Source of the DNA: CP2-2F sp034436355 | GTDB lineage: Bacteria > Chloroflexota > Anaerolineae > Aggregatilineales > UBA2796 | NCBI GenBank assembly: GCA_034436355.1 | Contig: DAOTVQ010000017.1 | Coordinates: forward strand, 1 to 64,000 | Length of the DNA: 64,000 nt | Reading direction: 5' to 3' | Shown: positions 33,314-43,564 of the stretch, one piece after another | Layout of the letters: each line of letters begins with the position of its first letter | Numbering within the stretch: the stretch's first letter is position 1 | Notes under the pieces: generated by a model | Databases searched by the model: none | What the model saw: only the letters and a program-made list of their open reading frames with translations | What the model was told of the DNA's origin: nothing | Translations under genes and position numbers: made by a program

Positions 33314-33871
33314 ATGAGCCAAACTGACGAGCCAAACGCCCGCCTGACTGAAGGTCAACTTCACAGCCAACTCATCTATGATGGAAAAGTCGTTCACCTT
33401 TATGTAGATACAGTGAGGCTGCCCAACGGCAACACGACACGCCGTGAGATTGTGCGGCACGGCGGTGCGGTTGCCATCGTGCCGATTGACGCGGAAGGGC
33501 GCATCGTGCTGGTGCGGCAATATCGCTATGCAGCGGGGCGCGTGCTGCTCGAAATTCCCGCCGGCACCTTGGAGGCGGGTGAATCACCTGATGTGTGCGC
33601 CGTGCGCGAACTACAAGAAGAAATTGGCTACCGCCCCGGCAAACTGCAAAAGATTGGCGGTGTTTTCGTGGCGCCGGGCTACACCACCGAATACATTCAT
33701 TTGTATCTTGCCACGGAGTTGGTTGCTTCGCGCCTTGATGCCGATGACGATGAATTTTTAGAAGTGCTGCATTTGCCCATCGCCGATATTTTGACGCGCA
33801 TCAAGCGCGGCGAAATTGCCGACGCGAAGACCATCAGCGCTGTTTTGCTTGCTCAGGAGTATTTGAAGTGA
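33314..33871 (+). CDS. Nudix hydrolase, ADP-ribose pyrophosphatase type
   Basis: 185 residues from the ATG at 33314; a start at 33233 lies inside the terminator hairpin. The Nudix box is present as GTLEAGESPDVCAVRELQEEIGY (Gx5Ex7REUxEExGU with minor spacing), preceded by VLVRQYRYAAGRVLLEIPAG, the signature of ADP-ribose pyrophosphatases. They hydrolyse ADP-ribose to AMP and ribose 5-phosphate. The stop overlaps the next gene's GTG by 4 bp (GTGA). Confidence 0.9.
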   Translation: MSQTDEPNARLTEGQLHSQLIYDGKVVHLYVDTVRLPNGNTTRREIVRHGGAVAIVPIDAEGRIVLVRQYRYAAGRVLLEIPAGTLEAGESPDVCAVRELQEEIGYRPGKLQKIGGVFVAPGYTTEYIHLYLATELVASRLDADDDEFLEVLHLPIADILTRIKRGEIADAKTISAVLLAQEYLK

Positions 33872-34791
33872 CTGCACGCCTATTCGCTGCGCTTTTGATC
33901 GCCTTGCTGCTGCTGACAAGCTGCCAATCAGCGGCGGAGGCACCTGCCACCAACACACCTGACTCTGCGCTGAGTGTGAGCGCCACTCAAGCCGACCTGC
34001 CCGAAGATGCCGCCGATCAGGAGGCGATCTTCACCACCGTGCCAGAGCGCGCTGCGGATTTTCTGGCGCGTGGCATCGCCCACAGCAGGCGCGGCAGACG
34101 CGCTGAAGCGCTGGCAGATTTCACAGCCGCCATTGAGCGCGATCCCGCGCTTGCTAACGCCTACTTTCAGCGCGGCGTGCTGAACTTTGAGCAGAACAGC
34201 GCCCTTGCCCTTGCCGACTTTAACACCGCCGTCTCGCTCGATCCCAACAATGCCGAGTATGTTCATTGGCGTGGGCGCGCCTATTCTTGGCTGGATAATA
34301 TCGAGGCTGCCCTTGCTGATTATTCCCGCGCTGTTGAACTGGCGCCAGACGTAGCGGATTATTACTTCTGGCGCGGCGCTGCCTATGCCTTTAAGCAAGA
34401 GCAAGCGCCCGCCATTGAGGACTATACACAGGCGATCCGCCTGAACCCCAATAGCCCTGATTACTACCACTGGCGCGGCATGGCATATGCTGCCAGCAAT
34501 GAGCTAGACCGCGCCATTGCCGATCACACCCGTGCTATCGAGCTATCCAGCGAGGTGGCAGAGTATTACTTTGGGCGTGCGCGTGCTTATCATCTAAAAG
34601 GCTTGCTGGATATTGCCCTTGCCGATTATTCGCGTGCCATTGAGATCAATGCCGAACGTGCCGACTACTTCTACTTTCGCGGACTCTTATTCAAGGATGG
34701 CGGCAACCCTGAAGCAGCCCGTGACGATTTGCAGCGCGCCGCCGACTTAGGCAGTGAGGCAGCGCGCAGCGAATTGGCAAACTTGCCCTAG
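33868..34791 (+). CDS. TPR lipoprotein
   Basis: 307 residues starting at GTG 33868, coupled to the Nudix gene. Lipobox LTSC at Cys19. From about residue 65 on there are seven TPR units with the consensus AxAxYxRGxAY...ALADYSRAIEL, for example AEYYFGRARAYHLKGLLDIALADYSRAIEINAE. It is likely an extracytoplasmic scaffold. Its stop overlaps the convergent PIG-L gene by 4 bp (CTAG). Confidence 0.88.
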   Translation: MTARLFAALLIALLLLTSCQSAAEAPATNTPDSALSVSATQADLPEDAADQEAIFTTVPERAADFLARGIAHSRRGRRAEALADFTAAIERDPALANAYFQRGVLNFEQNSALALADFNTAVSLDPNNAEYVHWRGRAYSWLDNIEAALADYSRAVELAPDVADYYFWRGAAYAFKQEQAPAIEDYTQAIRLNPNSPDYYHWRGMAYAASNELDRAIADHTRAIELSSEVAEYYFGRARAYHLKGLLDIALADYSRAIEINAERADYFYFRGLLFKDGGNPEAARDDLQRAADLGSEAARSELANLP

Positions 34792-35639
34792 CCGCTAAGC
34801 CCTGCAAACAGGTCATCCTCAGGGGCGTTGGCGGGCAACGGCACGCCCGCCACAAGCGCGAAGCGCTCTACGCTGCGGAATGCGTTCCACAGTTCGGCAG
34901 GCAGGGCGTTTAGCGCCGTGTTCGGGAACAGCTGCGTGCGGTGTTCTTCTAGGGAACGCCGCTTCAGGTCAAGGTATTCCGCCACATACACCGTGTGCGT
35001 GATGCGCTCATCTGCCAAGCCCATTTGTTCAAGGTCCACGCCGGGAAACGGTGACGGGATGTTGTGTTGTGCCAAGAACTCGGCAAACTGCCTGATCACG
35101 CCACGTCCAAATGAAGCGTAATAGAGCCGTGCAGGTGCAAAAGCTGCACCGTCTCGCGGATACTGCGCTGCGTCGGCAGCGGCGTGAAATGCCGCTGTCG
35201 TCCAGCGGCAGATCGCCAAGTGGTCAGGATGCCCATAGCCGCCACTTTCATCAAAAGTGATGATCAAGGTTGGCTTGAAGGCGCGGATCACGCGCACAAT
35301 GCGCCCAACTGCCTCTTGCGGATCCGCGTTCACAAAGGCGCGTGGGTCGCTGTTTTCAGCGGTGCCTGCCATGCCCGAATCGCGGTAGTCTAGGAAGAAC
35401 ACATCCTGAACGCCGATTACGTTGGCGGCACGGCGCATCTCTTGCTCACGGACTGTGCCAAGTGTTTCAGGTGTGGCAAGGGTGGCATCGGCAATTTGCC
35501 CAACTTCGCCGCGTGTGGCACACAAAATGCCTACGCGAATGCCCTGCTCCACGCAGCGGCGCAAAAAGCCCGTCACGCCTTGCTCATCATCGGGATGGGC
35601 ATAACAGGCTAGAACTGACCAATCAGCGCGCTCAGCCAT
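34788..35639 (-). CDS. PIG-L/LmbE family deacetylase (1)
   Basis: 283 residues from the ATG at 35639, which overlaps the phosphoribosyltransferase stop by 8 bp; a GTG at 35654 is an alternative. Zinc site AHPDDEQG at the N-terminus and HPDHLAI (His) later are the family pattern. The family removes acetyl groups from GlcNAc-linked substrates such as GlcNAc-inositol or bacillithiol/mycothiol precursors; the substrate is not evident here. It is convergent with the TPR lipoprotein gene. Confidence 0.9.
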   Translation of the reverse strand: MAERADWSVLACYAHPDDEQGVTGFLRRCVEQGIRVGILCATRGEVGQIADATLATPETLGTVREQEMRRAANVIGVQDVFFLDYRDSGMAGTAENSDPRAFVNADPQEAVGRIVRVIRAFKPTLIITFDESGGYGHPDHLAICRWTTAAFHAAADAAQYPRDGAAFAPARLYYASFGRGVIRQFAEFLAQHNIPSPFPGVDLEQMGLADERITHTVYVAEYLDLKRRSLEEHRTQLFPNTALNALPAELWNAFRSVERFALVAGVPLPANAPEDDLFAGLSG

Positions 35640-36204
35640 CTTGGCTATCCTCACTCAGAAAGACGGGCAGATGCCCAAGCGCGATCACATCTGTCCACTT
35701 AGCACGGTCGCCTTCGGTGAAGATAGCCGCTTGCGCCACGACGCGCCCGCCCGCCTTCTCCACAATCAGGCGGATGCCTTGCAACGTGCTGCCCGTGCTG
35801 ATCACATCATCAATCACGGCAACTTGCCGCCCATTCAGAAGGTGCATGTCTTTTTCGTCAAGGTAGAGCTTTTGTGGTGCGCCAGTGGTGATCGAGAGCG
35901 TTTCTGACTCAAGGGCGCTGCCCATATAGGGCTTGTATGCCTTCCGCAGCACAACATAGGGCAAATCCATGATGGCGGAAAGCTCATAAATGAGCGGGAT
36001 GCTTTTCGCCTCAGCCGTCACCAACACTTCCGGATTGCGGTCTGCCAATTTAAGCGCCAGCTCACGGGCAGCGTGCTTCACCAATTCCACATCGCCCAAG
36101 ATGTTCACAATGGCAATTCGCACGCCCTGCGCCACCTCAAACAAGGGCAGCTCGCGGGAAAGCCCTGCAACTTGCACGTTATAGGTCTCACAAGATTCAG
36201 GCAT
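35632..36204 (-). CDS. Purine-type phosphoribosyltransferase
   Basis: 190 residues. The PRPP-binding motif VAVIDDVISTGSTL is intact. VLVTAEAKSIPLIYELSAIMDLPYVVLRKAYKPYMG resembles adenine or xanthine phosphoribosyltransferases and PurR-type regulators. The enzyme would make a purine nucleotide from base and PRPP. The base is not assigned. It precedes the PIG-L gene with 8-bp overlap. An inverted repeat (36232-36255) and a -10 (36259-36264) lie just upstream. Confidence 0.85.
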   Translation of the reverse strand: MPESCETYNVQVAGLSRELPLFEVAQGVRIAIVNILGDVELVKHAARELALKLADRNPEVLVTAEAKSIPLIYELSAIMDLPYVVLRKAYKPYMGSALESETLSITTGAPQKLYLDEKDMHLLNGRQVAVIDDVISTGSTLQGIRLIVEKAGGRVVAQAAIFTEGDRAKWTDVIALGHLPVFLSEDSQDG

Positions 36205-36231
36205 GGCTCACTCTCTTTGTGCTAGGCAAAG

Positions 36232-36264
36232 AACACTTTTATCACATAAAGTGTTGAGAGTATA
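36232..36264 (-). promoter_or_regulatory. -10 box and inverted repeat ahead of the phosphoribosyltransferase gene
   Basis: On the minus strand TATACT (36259-36264) is followed at once by AACACTTT...AAAGTGTT (36232-36255; 8-bp arms, 8-nt spacer). The arms cover the expected first 25 transcribed bases, where a repressor would bind. I see no clear -35. Confidence 0.45.
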
Positions 36265-36762
36265 CCGCACCGATCCCATACAGGTAGCACCTATCGTCCG
36301 GAGGGAATAGGTCTAGCAGCTTCTTTGCTTCGAATAGGCAAAAGACAAACTGCCCAAAATCGGCTATGCTTATAGCAAGCGTTGATTGGCACACAAGGCA
36401 TGGAACCGCATGGTAAAAATTTTAGTGGTGGAAGATTCACCCGATACACGGCAGATGATGACCGATCTGCTCGAAAATCTTGGTCACAGCGTCTCTGAGG
36501 CGCGCGATGGCTTGGAAGGCGTGCGCATCGCCCTCTCCGAACGTCCCGATCTGATCCTGCTCGACCTGATGATGCCGACCGCCTCTGGCGACTCAGCGCT
36601 CAGTTTCATGCGCGGCACGCCCGGTCTCACCGAGATTCCGATCATGGTCGTCTCGGCACACCCTGATGTCGAGCAGATTGCGACGCGGCTGGGCGCTAAC
36701 GGCTGGCTTGCCAAGCCCATTATGTTTGATGAACTGCGCCGCCGCATTAACGAGATGCTGGC

Positions 36763-37251
<489 letters not shown>

Positions 37252-37255
37252 CGCC

Positions 37256-38761
37256 TCACGCTCCCACGCGGAAATTATCAGGGTATGCCCATGGGCTGAA
37301 CGGATCAGAGGCGGCGGCGGCCGCGCCAAGCGCGGGTGCGCTGCTCTGCAAGAGGGCGCTGAGCGCCGCTGCGATCAGGGCAGAGTCGGGCAGGGGCGCA
37401 AAAGGTGGCTGCCAATCGGCAAAGACTTGCTCGACAAGGTGTGTGGTGGTGTTGCCGATCACAAACTCAGGGTGTGCCAGCACAGCGCGCAGAAAGGCGA
37501 TATTGGTCGTCACACCAAGGATGGTGTAAGCAGACAAGGCAGCATCAAGGCGGCGAATTGCCTCATCGCGTGTGCGCGCATGTGCGATCAGCTTAGCGAT
37601 CATCGGGTCGTAGTGAATGCTGATCGTGTCGCCTGTCCGCACGCCGCTATCCACGCGAATGTGCGGCGCGTTTGGCGGTTGCACACACAGCAGATCGCCC
37701 GTGGAAGGCAAAAAGCCCGCGGCAGGGTCTTCGGCATAGATGCGGCACTCAATGGCGTGCCCGCGTTGGTACAAATCGCTTTGGCGGAAGGGCAGTGGCT
37801 CACCAGCGGCGATGCGCAGCTGCATTTGCACAAGGTCAACATCGGTCACCGCCTCAGTCACCGGATGTTCAACCTGCAAGCGCGTATTCATCTCTAAGAA
37901 GAAGAAGTCGCCCGTGTGCGCGTCAAGGATGAACTCCACCGTGCCGGCGTTGGTGTAGCCAACGCTCTGTGCGGCGCGCAAGGCAGCCTCACACATGGCA
38001 GCGCGCAGTTCGGGGCGTGTTTCCAAGTAGGGCGAGGGCGATTCCTCGATGATCTTCTGGTGGCGGCGCTGCACCGAACACTCACGCTCAAAGAGATGCA
38101 CCATATTGCCATGCGAATCCGCCAAGACTTGTATCTCGATATGACGCGCCGATTCAATGTAGCGCTCTAAGAACAGGCGGTTATCGGCAAATGCCTTGCC
38201 CGCTTCACGCGCCGATGCCTCCAGTGCCGCCGCCAACTCCGCCGCAGCGCGCACCACGCGCATTCCCTTGCCGCCACCGCCAGCAGCAGCTTTCACCAAC
38301 AGCGGATAGCCCAGCTGATCGGCTGCCTGCTGAAAATCCGCGAGCAGCCCTTCACCGTCATAACTTGGCAGCGTTGGGACGCCAGCGGCGCGCACCCTTG
38401 TCAATGCCTCTGTTTTTAAGCCCATCGCACGGATTGCCTCAGGCTCAGGTCCGATGAAGATCAAGCCTGCTGCGCGCACCATCTCGGCGAAGGCAGCGTT
38501 TTCGGCAAGGAAGCCAAAAGCGGGATGCACCGCTTGGCAAGCAGTGCGGCGGGCTGCTTCTACAATGCGCTCAGCGCGCAAATAGGAGTCGCTCGGCGGC
38601 GCAGTGCCGATCAGCACGGCGTGATCAGCCAGTTGAACAGCCCACGAATCAGCATCCGCCTCTGAATAGACGACCACTGCCTCAATGTCCATCTCACGGC
38701 AGGCGCGGATGATCCGCACGGCAATCTCGCCACGGTTGGCGATCAGGATGCGCTTGAACAT
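37256..38761 (-). CDS. Biotin carboxylase subunit of an acyl-CoA carboxylase
   Basis: 501 residues. It carboxylates biotin using ATP and bicarbonate. Standard motifs: KRILIANRGEIAVRIIRACRE, Gly-rich ATP loop KAAAGGGGKGMRVV, CSVQRRHQKIIEESP and EMNTRLQVEHPVTE. A canonical HPGYGFLSE segment reads HPAFGFLAE here. It ends with a Ser/Ala-rich tail of about 40 residues. PIG-L gene 2 ends 3 bp upstream of its start, so the order is PIG-L, biotin carboxylase, biotin carrier. Confidence 0.94.
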   Translation of the reverse strand: MFKRILIANRGEIAVRIIRACREMDIEAVVVYSEADADSWAVQLADHAVLIGTAPPSDSYLRAERIVEAARRTACQAVHPAFGFLAENAAFAEMVRAAGLIFIGPEPEAIRAMGLKTEALTRVRAAGVPTLPSYDGEGLLADFQQAADQLGYPLLVKAAAGGGGKGMRVVRAAAELAAALEASAREAGKAFADNRLFLERYIESARHIEIQVLADSHGNMVHLFERECSVQRRHQKIIEESPSPYLETRPELRAAMCEAALRAAQSVGYTNAGTVEFILDAHTGDFFFLEMNTRLQVEHPVTEAVTDVDLVQMQLRIAAGEPLPFRQSDLYQRGHAIECRIYAEDPAAGFLPSTGDLLCVQPPNAPHIRVDSGVRTGDTISIHYDPMIAKLIAHARTRDEAIRRLDAALSAYTILGVTTNIAFLRAVLAHPEFVIGNTTTHLVEQVFADWQPPFAPLPDSALIAAALSALLQSSAPALGAAAAASDPFSPWAYPDNFRVGA

Positions 38762-38764
38762 TGC

Positions 38765-39547
38765 CTAATCTCCTGTGGCAGGCTCAGGCGTGGCACCTTC
38801 GGCGGCTTGCGTCGCAGGCTCAGCGGCTTTAGGCTGGGCATCTTCAAAGGTGATGACGCGGAATGCCTCTGCGTAGTCCATCTCCAGCCCTTTGGCACGC
38901 TCGGCTGCCCAACCCTTCACCTGTTCAGTTGGATCCCAATCGCCCATTTGGCTTATGTGTGCCTTCAAGGCGGCGATCTTCAGGTCAATCGTCGTGCTGA
39001 TGTCCACATAGTGCGTTGCCTGATCCCACGCCATCACAAAGACTTTATAGACCTTGTGAGCGCTTAAGCCTTCTTCTGCCAATTCTTCAAAAAGATTGGG
39101 CTGCCCAGCGGCGGGAAAGATCGCATCAATGGCTGCTAAGGCTGCCGCACGGTGATCAGGGTGATTGATATAACCCTCGCCAACCCAGAGTGCTTGTGGA
39201 TCGCCGCAGATGACGGCATCAGGTTTGAAGCGGCGAATTTCGCGCACCAATTTCTTCCGCAGTTCAAGCGTTGCTTCCAGCATCCCGTCAGGTTCGCGCA
39301 GAAAGACAACTTCGTTCACGCCGACGATGCGCGCTGCCTCCCGCTGCTCTGCCTCACGGATTTCAGCGGCGCGGGCTTTGGTCATGCCCGCCTCTGCAAT
39401 GCCGACATCGCCGCTGGTGCAAAGTACGTAACACACTTCAGCGCCTTCGCGCACCCAGCGGGCAATTGTGCCAGCGCAAGAGAACTCAATATCATCGGGA
39501 TGGGCAACAATGACCATTGCGCGTTTGGGAAGGTAAGTGCGTGCCAT
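38765..39547 (-). CDS. PIG-L/LmbE family deacetylase (2)
   Basis: 260 residues. Zinc site VAHPDDIEFSCAG and the later HPDHRAAALAAID. The C-terminal 20 residues are Ala/Thr/Pro/Glu-rich and look disordered. Compared with the deacetylase at 34788-35639 it has a shorter core. It is the first gene of the unit with biotin carboxylase and biotin carrier; the reason for this pairing is unknown. Confidence 0.9.
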   Translation of the reverse strand: MARTYLPKRAMVIVAHPDDIEFSCAGTIARWVREGAEVCYVLCTSGDVGIAEAGMTKARAAEIREAEQREAARIVGVNEVVFLREPDGMLEATLELRKKLVREIRRFKPDAVICGDPQALWVGEGYINHPDHRAAALAAIDAIFPAAGQPNLFEELAEEGLSAHKVYKVFVMAWDQATHYVDISTTIDLKIAALKAHISQMGDWDPTEQVKGWAAERAKGLEMDYAEAFRVITFEDAQPKAAEPATQAAEGATPEPATGD

Positions 39548-39586
39548 AGCGAACTGTGACTCCTCAAAAGGTATGCCAAAAGGTGC

Positions 39587-40678
39587 TTACTCTACACGAA
39601 AGACGCTGCGTGCGGCAACTTCGTTACCCGCGCCGATATACAAGCGGATTTCATACTCACCAGCGGGAAAGCCTTCTGCCTGCCCGAAGAAGAAAGTTGC
39701 CCGCCCTTCAGCGCGCAAGCCCCACAAATAGCTTGCCTGCTGCATCACTGCGCCATTATAGAGCAGTTCGCGCCGCCACAACACACCACTTTGCAGGTTC
39801 ACATAGCTCACCGTGAAATAGAGGCGCGTGAAGGGTGGCACAAGGCGCTGCGCTGGGTTGGCGATGGCGCTGCCATCCGCTGTTAGGCGCGTGCCGACCG
39901 CCGTGATTGCCAAGCGTGCGGCTGCATCGGGCGTCACGCTCGACTCAAGGGTTGGTGCGCTCAGCAATGCCAACGGCACCAGGGTTGGGCTTGGCGTGGC
40001 AGTTGGCGTTGAAGTTTCGGTTTCGGTGGGCGTTGCCGTTGGGCTAAGGGTGAGCGTTGGGCTTGGCGTTGCCGTGAAGCTGGGTGTGAGGGTTGGTGTG
40101 AACGTGCGCGTAGGGGTTGGCGTTGGTGTAAAGGTTGGTGTGCGCGTGGGCGTTAGGGAGGGGGTATGCGTTGGCGTGCGTGTTTGGGTGAGGGTTGAGG
40201 TTGGCGTGGCTGTCGGGCTAGGGATGGGCGTCTCAGTAGCGGGAAAGGCAATTTGAGTCCGCGTCAGATCGGGCGTTTCGGTGATGCTGGTAAAGGGCGC
40301 AGGTTCTGTGGTGGGAATGGGCAGTGTGGCGATCAAAGTCAGGGTTGGCAATGCTGTTTCTGTAAAAGTGGGGCTTGGGTCAAGGGTTGGCGTGGCGCTG
40401 GGTAGGTCTAGCACAGCGGTTGGCACGCCAGCGGGGAAGGCAAGCCATGTGGCAAGCGCAGTCGTGATCCACAGCATCGTGCCAGCGAAGGTCATCACCA
40501 CAGCCCACACGAAGAAACGAAAGCCTGCTTGTCCGGCGGCGCGGCGTTGCCGCCAAAAAGCGTTGCGGCGGCTGCGGCGAAACATCACGACCGAGACAGC
40601 AAACATCAACAGCCCAAGCCCAAGCAGGACTGCCACAAGAATTGGTGCGATGGCTTGTAGGCGTTCGATGGTCGTCAC
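39587..40678 (-). CDS. Membrane protein with Thr/Pro stalk and C-terminal beta domain
   Basis: 363 residues from GTG 40678 (GAGGG upstream); a start at 40792 would add a basic stretch without likeness. Two hydrophobic helices (about 9-30, 53-79) precede a long Thr/Pro-rich stalk (about 95-250, TPTxTPTxT pattern). A compact C-terminal beta domain follows (RLVPPFTRLYFTVSYVNLQSG, FFFGQAEGFPAGEYEIRLYIG), of unknown ligand. Opposite-strand Val/Gly-rich readings are artefacts of the stalk. Confidence 0.82.
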   Translation of the reverse strand: MTTIERLQAIAPILVAVLLGLGLLMFAVSVVMFRRSRRNAFWRQRRAAGQAGFRFFVWAVVMTFAGTMLWITTALATWLAFPAGVPTAVLDLPSATPTLDPSPTFTETALPTLTLIATLPIPTTEPAPFTSITETPDLTRTQIAFPATETPIPSPTATPTSTLTQTRTPTHTPSLTPTRTPTFTPTPTPTRTFTPTLTPSFTATPSPTLTLSPTATPTETETSTPTATPSPTLVPLALLSAPTLESSVTPDAAARLAITAVGTRLTADGSAIANPAQRLVPPFTRLYFTVSYVNLQSGVLWRRELLYNGAVMQQASYLWGLRAEGRATFFFGQAEGFPAGEYEIRLYIGAGNEVAARSVFRVE

Positions 40679-40769
40679 GCTGCATCCCTCATTTCTGTAT
40701 GCCGCGCACAGATTGTACCACAAGGCACGCTTTGCACAGTCTCGCTTTTCTAAAGCTGAGGGGCTGTGA

Positions 40770-40786
40770 GCATTGGTAACCAATGC
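40770..40786. promoter_or_regulatory. Inverted repeat between CobW-like gene and stalk protein gene
   Basis: GCATTGGT, one spacer base, then ACCAATGC, with further partial symmetry outside. It could be an operator for the stalk protein gene or a terminator for the GTPase gene; no T-run is present. Confidence 0.35.
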
Positions 40787-40849
40787 CCACAACTTGATAG
40801 GGTGGGAAGATGCCGAATAAAGGTGGTTTGAGGAGGCGTCCTGCGGCTA

Positions 40850-41953
40850 CTACGCGCTGTAATCAGTCCGAAACCATGTCTCGACCTGCCGCATGATCTG
40901 CTCGGCAAGGGTAGCTCGCTGCCCATCAACAAGACATGCCTCAAAGTGAGCATTCAGTTGTTCGGCTGTGAAGCTCTCTGGTGCGCCGATGGCGACCAAC
41001 TGCGTGCGCGGCAGTTCATCGCCCCATGCCTCACCAATGGTGTATGAGGCGCGGCTGCCCACCACCTGCAACACCACACGCCGTTCAGGGGCTTCCTTCA
41101 CATAGACCACACCCTTACAGCGGAAAATGCCAATCGGCAAACTGCTCACGGCACGTTTGAGCGTTTGCATAGAAAGCGGCGCGTGCTGTGTCCAACTCCA
41201 TGAGCTGTAGACGAGTGTATGATCGTGATGATGGTGATCCGTCTCGGCATGGTCGTGATGATCATGATGGTCATGATCGTGATCCACTGGCACACCTGCC
41301 TCGTGTACGTGAATATCTTTGCTTTGGCGTTCCAACAGTGCTTCCGGCGTATAACGCCCCACACCTAAGACCAACTCCAGCGGCACCTGCCCATAGGTTG
41401 TTTCAATGATGCGCGCACGCGGATACGTCCAGCGCGTTTTGAGCGCTTGCAGCTGTTCGGCAGTGACCAGATCAGTCTTGTTGATCACGATAATATCCGC
41501 CGTCACGAGTTGTTCGTAGGCAAGGTAGGAGTCGTTGCCCTTCAAATGCTGAAACTGTTCGGCATCCACCACAGCGATGATGCTATCCAGCCGCAGAATC
41601 GGGCGCAGTTCTGGCAGCAAGAACGTTTGAGCAACCGCTACAGGGTCTGAAACGCCGCTTGGCTCAATGATGATATATTCAGGCGGTTCATCGCGGCTTA
41701 CCAACTGCAACACCGCACGCAGCAAATCGCCGCGGATGGTGCAGCAGATGCAGCCATTGGCAAGGTTGATCATGTCATCGCCTTGCACACCAACCACAAG
41801 CTGCGCGTCAATGTTGATCGCACCAAAATCGTTGACCAACACGGCGATCCGCAAGCCGTGATCGGCGTGCAAGATGTGGTTCAGCAGGGTAGTTTTGCCC
41901 GCACCTAAAAAGCCTGTTAGCAGTGTAATTGGAATCGGTTGTGGTTCACTCAT
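40850..41953 (-). CDS. COG0523 (CobW/ZNG-type) GTPase metallochaperone 1
   Basis: 367 residues. P-loop GFLGAGKTT (14-22), metal motif CICC (Cys68, Cys70, Cys71), NKTD guanine specificity motif, and a His/Asp-rich metal-binding loop (about residues 222-246, HDHDHHDHHDHAETDHHHHD). C-terminal CobW_C domain. These GTPases deliver metal, most often zinc, to client proteins. Its ATG overlaps the FmdB-type gene stop by 4 bp (ATGA). With the Zur-like box upstream and a second COG0523 gene opposite, zinc rather than cobalt is the likely metal. Confidence 0.92.
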   Translation of the reverse strand: MSEPQPIPITLLTGFLGAGKTTLLNHILHADHGLRIAVLVNDFGAINIDAQLVVGVQGDDMINLANGCICCTIRGDLLRAVLQLVSRDEPPEYIIIEPSGVSDPVAVAQTFLLPELRPILRLDSIIAVVDAEQFQHLKGNDSYLAYEQLVTADIIVINKTDLVTAEQLQALKTRWTYPRARIIETTYGQVPLELVLGVGRYTPEALLERQSKDIHVHEAGVPVDHDHDHHDHHDHAETDHHHHDHTLVYSSWSWTQHAPLSMQTLKRAVSSLPIGIFRCKGVVYVKEAPERRVVLQVVGSRASYTIGEAWGDELPRTQLVAIGAPESFTAEQLNAHFEACLVDGQRATLAEQIMRQVETWFRTDYSA

Positions 41954-42198
41954 ATGACACTTCCTTTACTAGGTGATGCACAGCACGCACAGTTGGCGGG
42001 ATGTGTACGGCGTGGTGTGCTTTCGCTTGGCAGGGGCATTTCGCTGCGGCGTGTGAAAAAGGTGCTGGTGAACGTCCTTTGCCGCTGGCAGGGCGCGCCA
42101 CACAGCGGGCAAGCAAGCGGATCATCCACCGCTTCGACAGGGCGGCGTTCCTCGATCTCAACAGCACACTCAGGGCAGACGAAAACATAGAGAGGCAT
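41950..42198 (-). CDS. FmdB-type zinc ribbon protein
   Basis: 82 residues. The N-terminus MPLYVFVCPECAVEIEE with Cys8 and Cys11, then CPLCGAP (Cys30 and Cys33), is the FmdB/CxxC regulatory-protein zinc ribbon. A later CACC adds more thiols. Such proteins are often labelled regulatory but their role is undefined. It begins the minus-strand operon with the COG0523 gene, under a Zur-like box overlapping its -10. Confidence 0.85.
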   Translation of the reverse strand: MPLYVFVCPECAVEIEERRPVEAVDDPLACPLCGAPCQRQRTFTSTFFTRRSEMPLPSESTPRRTHPANCACCASPSKGSVI

Positions 42199-42225
42199 AG
42201 CAACTACACCGCACTCAGATAATTT

Positions 42226-42240
42226 TGATACATTGTATCA
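42226..42240. promoter_or_regulatory. Zur-like operator 1
   Basis: TGATACATTGTATCA is a perfect 7-1-7 palindrome of the form used by Fur-family zinc regulators (compare TGATAATNATTATCA, the cyanobacterial Zur box). It overlaps the -10 of the minus-strand FmdB/COG0523 promoter. Confidence 0.65.
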
Positions 42241-42260
42241 TTGTTGACTAATCCTGTAAA
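42232..42260 (-). promoter_or_regulatory. Predicted promoter of the FmdB-type/COG0523 operon
   Basis: On the minus strand TTTACA (42255-42260) and TACAAT (42232-42237) are 17 nt apart. The -10 sits within operator 1. Confidence 0.55.
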
Positions 42261-42289
42261 GCGTGGCGGCTTCCGTTGCACTTTATATC

Positions 42290-42317
42290 TTGACAAGTAA
42301 ATGATATTTAGTATCAT
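42290..42317 (+). promoter_or_regulatory. Predicted promoter of the second COG0523 gene and L33
   Basis: TTGACA (42290-42295) and TATCAT (42312-42317) are 16 nt apart; both elements overlap operator 2 and its extended arms, so bound repressor would exclude polymerase. Confidence 0.6.
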
Positions 42318-42323
42318 TTACTT
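42295..42323. promoter_or_regulatory. Zur-like operator 2 with extended dyad
   Basis: Core TGATATTTAGTATCA at 42302-42316 has one mismatch to a 7-1-7 palindrome and shares TGATA/TATCA ends with operator 1. It lies in a longer perfect dyad: AAGTAAATGATA (42295-42306), five bases, TATCATTTACTT (42312-42323). Confidence 0.65.
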
Positions 42324-42349
42324 GCTCAAATTGTGAGAGGATGCACCCT

Positions 42350-43546
<1,197 letters not shown>

Positions 43547-43564
43547 GCAGAAAGGTTATTCCCA

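Noticed and set aside
39828..40769. Plus-strand frames over the stalk membrane protein
   Set aside because: Antisense of the TPT repeats; no start signal and no recognisable domain.
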